DNA from: Aquella oligotrophica
GTDB taxonomy: Bacteria; Pseudomonadota; Gammaproteobacteria; Burkholderiales; UBA11063
Direction: 5' to 3'
DNA length: 64,000 nucleotides
Assembly: GCF_002892535.1 (NCBI RefSeq)
Contig: NZ_CP024847.1
Span: 2,170,001 to 2,234,000 of the forward strand
Part shown: positions 1 to 8,519 of the stretch, piece after piece
Layout: each line of letters opens with the position of its first letter
How positions within the stretch are numbered: the stretch's first letter is position 1
Translations under genes and position numbers: made by a program
Notes under the pieces: model-generated
Seen by the model: the letters and a program-made list of their open reading frames with translations, nothing else
Told to the model about the DNA's origin: nothing
The model's database searches: none

Positions 1-1221
1 AGTGATGGTGCATTAACTGCTGCAGGTCTTGCCTTTACTTTTCTATTTTTGGTAGCCTACTGGCTTGCAAATATGTTTGGGATTAAATTTTTTGCCAAAG
101 TAAATAACTCGATTGCTGCGGTAAAAGTCGTCCTACCAGCACTAATTGCACTGATCATCATCGGCACTTCTTTTCATCCGGCAAATTTTACCGCCTATAA
201 AGATAGCTTCATGCCATATGGAATGAATTCAATTATTTTGGCAATGACTTCTACAGGAATGATTTATTCATTTAATGGCTTCCAACTATGTGCCTCTTTT
301 GCCAGTGAAATTGAAAATCCCGGACGCAACCTGCCATTAGGAATGGTTATTTCGATCATTATATGCTTCTTTATTTATGTAATTTTACAGACTGCTTTTA
401 TCGGTGCACTTGATACACAGCAGTTAGTAACTAATGGTTGGGCTAGCCTAAATTTCAGTTCACCATTTGCCCAGATTGCCACCATGATTGGCCTAAATTT
501 TGTTACAATGGTTCTATATGCAGATGCCTGTATTTCACCATCAGGTACCGGGATTACTTTTGTGGGTAGCGGTTCACGGGTACTTTACTCAATGGCATCC
601 GAAAGACAAATGCCAAGTATGCTTGCGGTTCTCGATAAAAAGCATAATTTTGAAAAAAGAGCAATGTTTTTTAATTTTGGAGTTGCAGTAGTATTTTTGT
701 ATTTATTTCATAGCTGGGCAGTATTAATCAACTTTATTACAGCGCTAATCATTCTAATGTACATGATAATTCCTATTTCATTAATTGCCCTGCGACATAG
801 TCATGCTACCATGGAAAGAAATTTCCGCCTGCCTTTTGCAAACATCATCTGCGCTATATTATTCCTGGTTCAATCAATCTTCTTCATCTTCATCGGTGCA
901 AAAGATATGCTCTATCTTACCTTAACCATGAGTGCTTTGATGGCTGTATTTATGATGCTACACGCACGTGGTCAGGATGGATATAGCTTTATGGATGTAG
1001 CAAAAATCTCCTTACCATTTGTCGGTTTCTTATGGATGATAACAATATTGATACTAGTTGGCCCTAGTAACTATGGTGGTCATGACTATCTTAACTATGG
1101 GGCATTTTATGCCGCATATGTAGTTGTTTCATTGTACGCCTTTTATCACTTTACAAATAAAAAGTTTGTTGATAAATGCCAAGAAATCCGGACAATGGAT
1201 AAAGTAAAAATCGTTGAGTAG
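1..1221 (+). CDS. APC-family amino acid permease, partial (5' end outside window)
   Basis: The reading frame is open from the first base, so the visible 406 residues are the C-terminal part of a longer protein. The sequence is a chain of hydrophobic membrane segments. It contains the APC-superfamily signature around EIENPGRNLPLG (Glu and Asn-Pro after a membrane helix), seen in proton-coupled amino acid transporters. It resembles aspartate/glutamate-type symporters, but the substrate cannot be read from the sequence. The tail is short and charged (KKFVDKCQEIRTMDK) and is followed by a strong terminator, so it ends its transcription unit. An ATG-like start inside the window at 49 is not the real start, because homologous membrane sequence continues upstream of it. 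Confidence 0.85.
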   Translation, partial: SDGALTAAGLAFTFLFLVAYWLANMFGIKFFAKVNNSIAAVKVVLPALIALIIIGTSFHPANFTAYKDSFMPYGMNSIILAMTSTGMIYSFNGFQLCASFASEIENPGRNLPLGMVISIIICFFIYVILQTAFIGALDTQQLVTNGWASLNFSSPFAQIATMIGLNFVTMVLYADACISPSGTGITFVGSGSRVLYSMASERQMPSMLAVLDKKHNFEKRAMFFNFGVAVVFLYLFHSWAVLINFITALIILMYMIIPISLIALRHSHATMERNFRLPFANIICAILFLVQSIFFIFIGAKDMLYLTLTMSALMAVFMMLHARGQDGYSFMDVAKISLPFVGFLWMITILILVGPSNYGGHDYLNYGAFYAAYVVVSLYAFYHFTNKKFVDKCQEIRTMDKVKIVE

Positions 1222-1230
1222 TCAATAAAA

Positions 1231-1258
1231 AAATAGGAGGATATAAATCCTCCTATTT
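1231..1258. terminator. Bidirectional Rho-independent terminator
   Basis: A perfect 12-bp inverted repeat (AAATAGGAGGAT / ATCCTCCTATTT) with a 4-nt loop is flanked by A-rich sequence on the left and T-rich sequence on the right. It lies between the convergent permease and SulP genes and can serve both. Confidence 0.85.
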
Positions 1259-1276
1259 TAGTTCCAAGCAAAAGTC

Positions 1277-3490
1277 TTAAGCTATCACTTCAAAATCACG
1301 TTTACTCTCATCCCATTCCAGCATATTACCTGAATGAACATCATAAATCCAAGCATTAACTGTAATCTGAGTATTTGCAATCATATCAACAATCTTTGGA
1401 TATGTTTTAAGATTATCAACCTGATTTAAAAGATTAACTTTAACCCCGTGTGCTGCATCTGTTGGCTTATGTTTACGAAAACCATCTTTAATAATGCTTA
1501 GCCAGTTATCAAGACCAATATAACCGAGATCCTTATCACCAGTAGCATAAGAAGCCTTAACTGCCCCACACTCGGTATGTCCACAAATTACGATATTTCT
1601 CACACCAAGCTCATAAACAGCATACTCAATTGCTGCAATTTCACTATAAATATTATTTGGCATATATGGAGGAACTACATTACCGACATTCCGGACAATG
1701 AAAATTTCACCAATATTAGCTGAGAAAAACGCATTTGGATTAAGCCGACTATCTGAACAGGTAATCAGTAATGTATGTGGCTTTTGCCCTTTAGCAAGGG
1801 TAGAAATCAGCTCCTGATTATCTTTAGCATAGTTACTAGTAAATTTGACAATACCATGTTTCAACACATCATTAGCAGAATGTTCAATTCCAGATTTCTC
1901 AAGTATTTCCTTGATTTGGCTCTCCATAACAGTAATCTGGTAATGGCTGGCTTCACTACTACTAACCTGTAAAATAACTGCTTGATGGTCGCTAGTCATG
2001 CCATGAAAAATAGTTTTGATATTTTCGTCAGCAAGTTCTTTGGCAATTGTTACCAAATGCTTAGCACCACTAGCATCAATCTTATGTAACGCAGCAAATT
2101 CAAAGATCACAAATTTAAGCCCAGCCTGTGCTAAAGCTAGTTCTTTAATACGATTTAGCTCATCATAAGCAAGGATACTTACATTGCCATTAAGACCAAC
2201 TCGTAATACATTTTTATTTGTCCAAAGCTTGATATCTGCCTTGGTACGCATCATTCTGAAAGCTACCAGAATAAAGGCCGCAAATAAACCAGCCTGAATT
2301 CCACTAATAAGATCAGTTACTACGATTGCGATAAAAGTAATTGCATAGACCAGAACTTCAAGGCGGTCATTTTTCCATAGATCAACTACTTGACGGAAAT
2401 TCATCATTTTGAAAGCAGCTGCCATCAAAATACCAGTAAGTACTGCCATTGGTACTTTCTCGATAAATTCAGACCCAAAATATACAATCACAAAGATAAT
2501 CAACGCATGCAATAAAGCTGCTCTTCTAGTCTTGGCACCAGCAAGGACGTTAACTGATGAACGCGCAATAACACTGGTTACCGGGATACCACCAAAAACA
2601 GCAACCCCAACATTGGCAATACCTTGCCCAATCAATTCCTGATTAGGATTATGTAAGTCTCCCTTACCCATGATGTCAACAGCACTAGTTGATAGTAAAG
2701 TCTCAAGAGAAGCAAGAATAAATACCTCGATTCCAGTTATTATCAGGCTTTTCCAGTTTCCAATCTGGCTAAAATCAATTATGTCCGGATGAACCAAATC
2801 GTGTGGAATCTCACCAATGAGTCTTACTTGTAAATTACCAAAATAAGCAATTGCCATTGGAATAAATACAGCAAAAGCAAAGGCATAGGCACGAGGCAAG
2901 AAACGCGGAACTATCCCCAAAATAGCCAAAGTTAGTAACGTCAGCCAGATACCAGCTGTAGTAACCCTAGGTACAATCTCACCCCAGTGATGGATAAGTC
3001 CCATAACAGGATGTTCAATTGCTGCATTTAGATTAAATAGTATAGCAATCTGGCTAAAAAATAGGATAACCCCAATACCAGCAGTAAAGGCAAGAACCAG
3101 AGAAAGTGGAATTATTTTTGCCAAGCGTCCAAGTTTCAAGACACCAAAAATAATTTGTAATAATCCACAAATGGTTCCAACCACTAATAGCCCGGTAAAG
3201 CCATAATTTTGTACCGTATTTGCAACCAATACTGACATCGCCACGGCAGGCCCAGTAACACTAAGGCGGCACCCACCAAATAAGGCTCCAATAATTCCAC
3301 CAAATATCGCAGAAATTAGTCCAACCTGAGGTGCTACTCCGGATGCCACCGCAACTGCTAATGATAATGGAATTGCTACAAAAGTGACTGAAATCGCAGC
3401 GACAATATCATCTTTCAAGTATGCTGCTTTGCCAATTGGAACTATTTCATTGGCGATAAAGCGTTTTAAATTTTCAATTCGGGTGCGCAT
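1277..3490 (-). CDS. SulP-family anion transporter fused to beta-carbonic anhydrase
   Basis: A 737-residue fusion. Residues about 20-410 are the SulP membrane domain (GGCRLSVTGPAVAM and further helices). About 420-520 is a STAS-like domain (FEFAALHKIDASGAKHL). About 555-737 is a beta-class carbonic anhydrase. Zinc ligands are visible as Cys578 in CSDSR, and His638 and Cys641 in HTECGA, with the Asp580-Arg582 dyad. SulP-carbonic anhydrase fusions are known and are thought to couple bicarbonate or sulfate transport to CO2 hydration. The catalytic set is intact, so the enzyme half should work. The start is well supported by GGAGG five bases upstream of the ATG. It probably sits alone or with the GST gene, which ends 25 bp upstream. 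Confidence 0.93.
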   Translation of the reverse strand: MRTRIENLKRFIANEIVPIGKAAYLKDDIVAAISVTFVAIPLSLAVAVASGVAPQVGLISAIFGGIIGALFGGCRLSVTGPAVAMSVLVANTVQNYGFTGLLVVGTICGLLQIIFGVLKLGRLAKIIPLSLVLAFTAGIGVILFFSQIAILFNLNAAIEHPVMGLIHHWGEIVPRVTTAGIWLTLLTLAILGIVPRFLPRAYAFAFAVFIPMAIAYFGNLQVRLIGEIPHDLVHPDIIDFSQIGNWKSLIITGIEVFILASLETLLSTSAVDIMGKGDLHNPNQELIGQGIANVGVAVFGGIPVTSVIARSSVNVLAGAKTRRAALLHALIIFVIVYFGSEFIEKVPMAVLTGILMAAAFKMMNFRQVVDLWKNDRLEVLVYAITFIAIVVTDLISGIQAGLFAAFILVAFRMMRTKADIKLWTNKNVLRVGLNGNVSILAYDELNRIKELALAQAGLKFVIFEFAALHKIDASGAKHLVTIAKELADENIKTIFHGMTSDHQAVILQVSSSEASHYQITVMESQIKEILEKSGIEHSANDVLKHGIVKFTSNYAKDNQELISTLAKGQKPHTLLITCSDSRLNPNAFFSANIGEIFIVRNVGNVVPPYMPNNIYSEIAAIEYAVYELGVRNIVICGHTECGAVKASYATGDKDLGYIGLDNWLSIIKDGFRKHKPTDAAHGVKVNLLNQVDNLKTYPKIVDMIANTQITVNAWIYDVHSGNMLEWDESKRDFEVIA

Positions 3491-3515
3491 TTATACCTCC
3501 TTGTTGTAAAATTAA

Positions 3516-4199
3516 TTAATTGAATAGAAAATAACCAGCAAACTGGCTATCATTAAGATTATCAATATTTCCCGCTTCAATTGCTAAGGCATTTTTAACG
3601 GCTTTATCTTTTTCCATCAATTCAAAAAAGGCTTTAATTTGGGGAAAGTCATTAATATCGACAACTGGAGGATTTCCATGAAACCCATTACTCCAGCGAA
3701 GTAATCCATAAGCCTGAGCCTCTACAATGGTTGGTTTATCTGTAACCAGTAAACCATGCGAATTAAAGCTATTATTAACATAGTTTAATACTGCAATCAA
3801 CCGCTCAAGTGCCATTTGCCGAAAAGTATCTACTGATTCGGGTGTAACAAAACGCCCGGGGAAATTAACCTGTCCAAATGCAGGATGAAGTGTTGAAGAT
3901 AAATAGGAAAGCCACTGATAAACATGGGCTCGCTCCTGTGTCCCAACAGGAGGACAAATTCCCTTATGCTGATACTTGTCAGCCAAATATAACAAAATTG
4001 CCAGATTTTCGCCAACAACATTATCACCATCCTTCAAAGCACCAACTTTCCCAGAAGGATTGATTGCTTTAAATTGACTGCTAGCTCTTATTTCTGGGGT
4101 AGTGAGACCTACTTGATAGGCTTCATTTACCCACTCCAATGTTACCTGTGAGCCAAAAGCACATGCTCCAGGAATAATAAATAATACAGGTTTATCCAT
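3516..4199 (-). CDS. Glutathione S-transferase family protein
   Basis: 227 residues with an N-terminal thioredoxin-fold domain (INPSGKVGAL, then the GENLAILLYLADKY stretch equivalent to the glutathione-binding ES/D-S region) and a C-terminal helical domain with a late WSNGFHGNPP segment. This is the usual length and order for bacterial GSTs. Substrate is unknown. Bacterial members conjugate or reduce electrophiles and disulfides in the cytoplasm. It lies 25 bp upstream of the SulP gene on the same strand, and a candidate -10 element lies about 40 bp upstream of the ATG. Confidence 0.88.
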   Translation of the reverse strand: MDKPVLFIIPGACAFGSQVTLEWVNEAYQVGLTTPEIRASSQFKAINPSGKVGALKDGDNVVGENLAILLYLADKYQHKGICPPVGTQERAHVYQWLSYLSSTLHPAFGQVNFPGRFVTPESVDTFRQMALERLIAVLNYVNNSFNSHGLLVTDKPTIVEAQAYGLLRWSNGFHGNPPVVDINDFPQIKAFFELMEKDKAVKNALAIEAGNIDNLNDSQFAGYFLFN

Positions 4200-4239
4200 A
4201 ATAAATCCTCTTTATTAAATCCTACTTTTTCAGTCAGCT

Positions 4240-4268
4240 ATTATATACTAACCTACTCTACTAGGAAA
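4240..4268 (-). promoter_or_regulatory. Candidate promoter for the GST gene
   Basis: On the minus strand a TATAAT hexamer (4240-4245) lies 17 bp downstream of a weak TTTCCT-like -35 hexamer. The placement upstream of the GST start is suitable. The -35 match is poor. Confidence 0.3.
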
Positions 4269-4312
4269 AACTAATTGCATATTCAACTATTTTACAATTC
4301 TAAAACAATATA

Positions 4313-6318
4313 CTACTCACCAGTTTGCTTAAGAAGCGAACGCAATAAACCAAATTTATGCTGAAGCTCATTTTTGTCATTAATTTTTTCATGCCTGCGC
4401 TTGGCTTCATCAACAATGTTATTATTCCCCATTTCTGCCAGAAACCTTGAGCGTTCACGTACTTCAAGAGATCCAGCTTTACGTCTTTGCTCACAATAGC
4501 TTATAGTTAACTCATATTGAGCTCTAGTAATACCAACATACATTAAGCGTCGCTCCTCCTCAATCATATCACTAGCTAATGACTCTTGATGCGGCAAAAT
4601 CCCCTCTTCACAGCCAATCAAAAAAACATATGGATATTCAAGACCTTTGGCGGCATGAAGCGTGGTTAATTTAATGGCATTGGGTTCTTCCTCACTTCTA
4701 CCATCTAAAAGACTTATCAATGCAATATTTTGTACTAATTCAGGTAATGACTTATTATCTTCATCCCCCTTTTTTGTCAGCCACTCAACAAAGCTTAGGA
4801 CATTACCATATTTTTTTTCTGCACTTTTTGGCTCCTCCATATCGTATAAATAAGCCTCATAGTTTATTGATTTAAGTAATTGCTGAAGAAGGTCACCTGC
4901 GCGTTCTTTTTCCTGTCGTTCCTGAATATAACTTATGAATTTACCAAAAGTAAGAAGCGATTCATGCTGAGTCGAATTACATTCTACGGCAAAGCCTTCT
5001 TCAAATAATGCAGCAAACAAAGAAAGCTGACGCCTACTTGCGTATTCGGAGAGACGCTTTAGGGTAACTTCTCCTATTCCCCGTTTGGGCGTCGTAACCG
5101 CCCGGATAAATGCAGTATCATCATCTTCATTATAAATAAGCCGTAAATATGACATAATGTCTTTAATTTCAGCACGATCAAAAAATGACTGCCCCCGGCA
5201 ATTGTATATGGTATCTTATAGTTGCGTAATGCCTGTTCCAGCACTCTTGACTGATAATTACTCCGGTATAAAATTGAATAATCTGAAAAACGAGTATTAT
5301 TATGTAACTGATGCAACATTATCCGCCTTGCGATGGTATCAGCCTCAGATTCTTCATTATTACAGCTAATTATCTTGATTGCCTCACCATTACCATATTC
5401 ACTCCATAACTTTTTCTCAAATAGTTTGGGATTATTCTGGATAACACTATTTGCCGCACTCAAAATGGTTAAGGTTGAACGATAATTTTGCTCCAACTTA
5501 ATAATCTGGAGCTTAGGATAATCAGTCTGGAGTAGTTTAAGGTTTTCCGAATTAGCTCCACGCCAAGCGTAGATTGACTGGTCATCATCACCAACTGCTG
5601 TAAATTGCCCCTGACTACCACCTAGAAGTTTGATCAACCGATACTGGCTGGTATTGGTATCCTGATATTCATCAATCAGTAGGTAGCGAATCTTCAATTG
5701 CCATTTATGCAAAACAGCAAGATTTGATGATAATAAATCAACTGGCACTCGAATTAGGTCATCAAAATCAAATGCCTGATAAACTTTTAGTAAATCCTGA
5801 TATTGCTGATAAACCTGCGCCTTAAACCATAATGTTTCATCACTTTTATCAGCCATTACCTGCTCAGGACTAATAAAACCATTCTTCCAGAGAGAAATCT
5901 GCCCCTGTAAATCACGAATTATGTTCTTATCTGTAGTCTCAACAATATCGCTAATAATTTTCCCACAATCATAGCTATCCAAAACTGAGAAATTTTTCTT
6001 ATAACCAAGCTGTAAAGCCTCTTCCCGAAGGATCTTTAAACCCAAAGCATGAAACGTACAAATCGTTAAGCCACGAACATTAAGCCCCTGAACAAGTTTT
6101 GTCGCTCGCTCCTGCATTTCTTTGGCGGCTTTATTGGTAAAAGTGATGGCAGTAATATGTTTGGCCTGAAAGCCACGCTCCTTGATAAGATAAGCAATCT
6201 TATGCGTTATCACTCTAGTTTTACCACTGCCAGCTCCAGCCAAAACCAGTAATGGACCACTAGTATGAGTAACCGCCTCACGTTGGGCAGGATTTAATTT
6301 ATTCAGTAGTTCTTGCAT
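4313..6318 (-). pseudogene. rep: ATP-dependent DNA helicase Rep, interrupted by a single-base frameshift
   Basis: Superfamily 1 (UvrD/Rep) helicase. The first frame (5074-6318) carries Walker A AGAGSGKT, DEYQDTN, VGDDDQSIYAWRGA and LEQNYRST. The second frame (4313 to about 5190) carries TLHAAKGLEYPYVFL and YVGITRAQ. The join falls in a five-G run on the coding strand (5192-5196). One extra G restores the expected continuation ..[28 protein letters not shown], read across both frames. The rejoined protein would be about 668 residues, close to E. coli Rep (673). Rep assists replication forks past obstacles. The rest of both halves is undamaged, which suggests a homopolymer sequencing error, a very recent mutation or slippage-based switching rather than old decay. 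Confidence 0.88.
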
Positions 6319-6376
6319 CTATGCTAAAATTTTGTGTTATAAAAGAACTGTATTTTAACCGAACTAGAGGGTGTCA

Positions 6377-7186
6377 ATGGCTAGATATGCAATAGGAGAT
6401 ATTCAGGGTTGCTATAAAGAACTCATGCAATTGATTAAAATCATTGATTTCAATCCAAGTAAGGATGTGCTCTATCTGGTTGGTGATTTAGTAAACCGCG
6501 GTCCAGATTCGCTTGAAGTAATAAAATGGCTATATAAAAATCAGGACTCGGTCATTACTGTGCTTGGTAATCACGATATATACCTTCTTGCCAGATATAC
6601 CAATCTCATCCGCCCGGATAACGAAGATACCCTATCTCCCTTACTCCGTGATAAAAATATTGGTCGTTATATTGATTGGATTCGCTCCTGCCCATTAATT
6701 TATCATGATAGCCAACATATTCTGGTTCATGCGGGGATTTATCCACAAATGGATTTTAATGAGTTACTGCATATTAGCCACGCAATAAGCAATAATCTCA
6801 AATCAGGCAACTACCGTCGCTTTATTGACCGGATTTATGGTAATAAGCCAAATAGTTGGGATAGTGAAATGGATCATTTCAAAAAAATGAAGTTTGTAAT
6901 TAACGCTTGTACCAGAATGCGCTTACTCAATCGCCATGATTACTCGCTTGATTACAAATATAAGGGTATGCTTGGAAATGTACCGGAAGATTTGGTTCCA
7001 TGGTTTCACGCACCATTTGATTCGAGCATCGACAAAAAAATTGTCTTTGGTCACTGGGCAGCGCTAGGTTTCTTTCATGATAGACACTATCTAGCATTAG
7101 ATACTGGCTGTGCCTGGGGGCGTAAATTAACTGCGATTAATCTGGAAAATTCAGAAATAGCTCAGGTAGTATATGGTACAGTTTAA
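6377..7186 (+). CDS. apaH: Symmetrical bis(5'-nucleosyl)-tetraphosphatase
   Basis: A metallophosphoesterase of 269 residues that hydrolyses Ap4A to two ADP in the cytoplasm. Metal-binding motifs appear in order: GDIQGCYKEL, GDLVNRGPDS, GNHDIYLL, HAGIYPQ and FGHWAALG. Length matches E. coli ApaH (280). A GTG six bases upstream could also be read, but GAGG is correctly spaced for the ATG at 6377, so that start is preferred. It is divergent from rep and overlaps ubiC by 14 bp, so the two are probably translationally coupled. Confidence 0.93.
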   Translation: MARYAIGDIQGCYKELMQLIKIIDFNPSKDVLYLVGDLVNRGPDSLEVIKWLYKNQDSVITVLGNHDIYLLARYTNLIRPDNEDTLSPLLRDKNIGRYIDWIRSCPLIYHDSQHILVHAGIYPQMDFNELLHISHAISNNLKSGNYRRFIDRIYGNKPNSWDSEMDHFKKMKFVINACTRMRLLNRHDYSLDYKYKGMLGNVPEDLVPWFHAPFDSSIDKKIVFGHWAALGFFHDRHYLALDTGCAWGRKLTAINLENSEIAQVVYGTV

Positions 7187-7676
7187 ACCGCTACTGGGGT
7201 ATCCTAAGCATAGCGAATTTGAAGAGTTACTCAGTTCCTGTGGTTCCATGACCAAACAACTGGAAGAAAAAGGGCACCATCTGAGCGTAACCCTACTCTC
7301 CGAAGCATATCATGAGGAATATTTTCGCCGTTATACTATCCTTAATCTCGATAATATCCCAGTTGTTGTCGCTTGCAGCCAGACAGATATAAAAAATCAG
7401 TATTTTCATAGCTTACTTAAAAACGCTAGCACCACGCCTATTGGGAAATTCCTTTTTGCAAAAGATAGCAAAGTAAAGCGTGAATCAGACATGGCAATAG
7501 AATTGGTTACAATAAATGACCTCCAAGACTACCCAATACTTACCGCTAACTTACTAAGTCATAAATATCAGCAGTCTCAACAATTTTGGCAGCGAAAGTC
7601 ACTATTTACATATAATAGCGAATCTTTTGAACTAATCGAAATTTTGTTACCTGAGTTGGACCTGCTTTTTCAATAA
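7173..7676 (+). CDS. ubiC: Chorismate--pyruvate lyase, ubiquinone synthesis
   Basis: 167 residues matching the small UbiC fold: SMTKQLE near the N-terminus, an R-R-x-T-I-L segment in the middle, TTPIGKFLF, and a C-terminal FWQRKSLF...EILLPEL block. UbiC removes pyruvate from chorismate to give 4-hydroxybenzoate, the first step of ubiquinone synthesis in proteobacteria. It overlaps the end of apaH. Family assignment rests on these conserved blocks. The sequence is divergent, so activity is inferred. Confidence 0.8.
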   Translation: MVQFKPLLGYPKHSEFEELLSSCGSMTKQLEEKGHHLSVTLLSEAYHEEYFRRYTILNLDNIPVVVACSQTDIKNQYFHSLLKNASTTPIGKFLFAKDSKVKRESDMAIELVTINDLQDYPILTANLLSHKYQQSQQFWQRKSLFTYNSESFELIEILLPELDLLFQ

Positions 7677-7842
7677 AGTTTTTCGTAGCCTATACAACAT
7701 CTTAACTGAACCTAAACTCTTCGGCTTTAATATCTGACAAATTTCTTGTTTGGCTATCAAAACTCATTCCAAGGAGAGATACCGATAGGAAGTTTTTTCA
7801 TGGCTATGTTTTAAAAAATTATTCCTAGGCGTTATTTTAACA

Positions 7843-7874
7843 TGAACCCCCGGGGCCGCGCCCGATGGTGACAA
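7843..7874. repeat. Degenerate copy of an interspersed GC-rich repeat
   Basis: This 32-bp stretch, rich in C and G in an AT-rich genome, closely resembles 26849-26880: both read TGAA-C/T-CCCCGGG, then a short spacer, then GCCCGA and GAYRACAA. It is probably a remnant of the same intergenic element. It lies just beyond the DGR's VR1 hairpin. Confidence 0.5.
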
Positions 7875-7877
7875 TTC

Positions 7878-7896
7878 GCAGGTGCTACGCACCTGC
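7878..7896. other. DGR target hairpin downstream of VR1
   Basis: A perfect 8-bp inverted repeat, GCAGGTGC-TAC-GCACCTGC, begins 23 bp beyond the stop codon of the VR1 gene. Characterised DGRs carry a similar hairpin or cruciform just downstream of the variable region that marks the target for cDNA integration. VR2 has an unrelated hairpin in the same relative place (10293-10312), which supports function rather than chance. It could also serve as a terminator, but lacks a clear U-tract on the coding strand. Confidence 0.7.
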
Positions 7897-7919
7897 AAAT
7901 AATCAAATGATCAAATAAT

Positions 7920-8519
7920 CTACTGTCCAGCACGGACTGGCCACACATAGCCATTACCAGTCTTATCATCCGCACCCACATAGCCGTCATTGAAGTAGAC
8001 GTACCACGCGAAATTAGTATTTGGCGCGTAGCTAGAAGACGACCAATAATTATCGGCTTGTACACTACTAAAACCCTGAACAATTAGCCAGTTAGCCGGA
8101 TTACTATTACCATAGTTTACCAAACTTTTTAGTTCTACTTTATTCGGTAAGCGCCAGTCAGAATAGCCACATAATTTAATAAATGCTGAATTCATATTAC
8201 TAATTGCTATTGTAGCATTTGCCCAGCTAAGGTTATTTAGAGTTGGATCAGTATTAGCATAATTTGGTTGCGAGATTGGTCCACCACCTTCAGTTGCTTC
8301 AAAACCAATAATGCCATTTTTCGGCCACATTAGCCCGGTCAGATTATCGGTTACACAGTCACCACTTACTACAAAGCGGGTAGTTGGCCAGGCAACACCA
8401 CTTCCTGAGCCTGTTACACCGCCGGTCTCACCGGTCGCAGGAACTTTTGCTATGGATGCCGCCAAGACATTGCCACTGATAAAGAATAAGCCCAATAATT
8501 GATATAATTTGTTATTCAT
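7920..8519 (-). CDS. Secreted DUF1566/Lcl-domain protein, DGR target 1
   Basis: 199 residues. An N-terminal signal peptide (hydrophobic LLGLFFISG, cleavage near VLA-AS) is followed by a DUF1566 (Lcl C-terminal, C-type-lectin-like) domain. Its core contains DNLTGLMWPKNG, LSWANA, WRLPNKVEL and NYWSSSSYAP. The last 45 or so residues are encoded by VR1, so this is a diversified ligand-binding surface. It has no lipobox, unlike target 2, so it is probably released or held otherwise. The start ATG overlaps the RT stop by 8 bp, with AAGGA upstream, so it is co-translated with the RT. Body and VR are closely related to the end of the 10340 gene, indicating duplication. Confidence 0.9.
   Translation of the reverse strand: MNNKLYQLLGLFFISGNVLAASIAKVPATGETGGVTGSGSGVAWPTTRFVVSGDCVTDNLTGLMWPKNGIIGFEATEGGGPISQPNYANTDPTLNNLSWANATIAISNMNSAFIKLCGYSDWRLPNKVELKSLVNYGNSNPANWLIVQGFSSVQADNYWSSSSYAPNTNFAWYVYFNDGYVGADDKTGNGYVWPVRAGQ
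7932..8066 (-). repeat. DGR variable region VR1
   Basis: Aligned without gaps to TR 9650-9784. There are 15 differences in 135 positions, and every one falls on a T of the plus strand, that is a template adenine in coding orientation. Changes are to all three other bases (A, C and G). The region encodes the C-terminal part of target 1 up to its stop codon. Immediately left of 7932 the match to TR breaks down with a one-base offset. Confidence 0.93.

Noticed and set aside
7832-8083. Open frame on the minus strand across VR1 and the hairpin
   Set aside because: It is an out-of-frame shadow of the DUF1566 target and spans the VR1 hairpin. It has no start signal or recognisable protein features.
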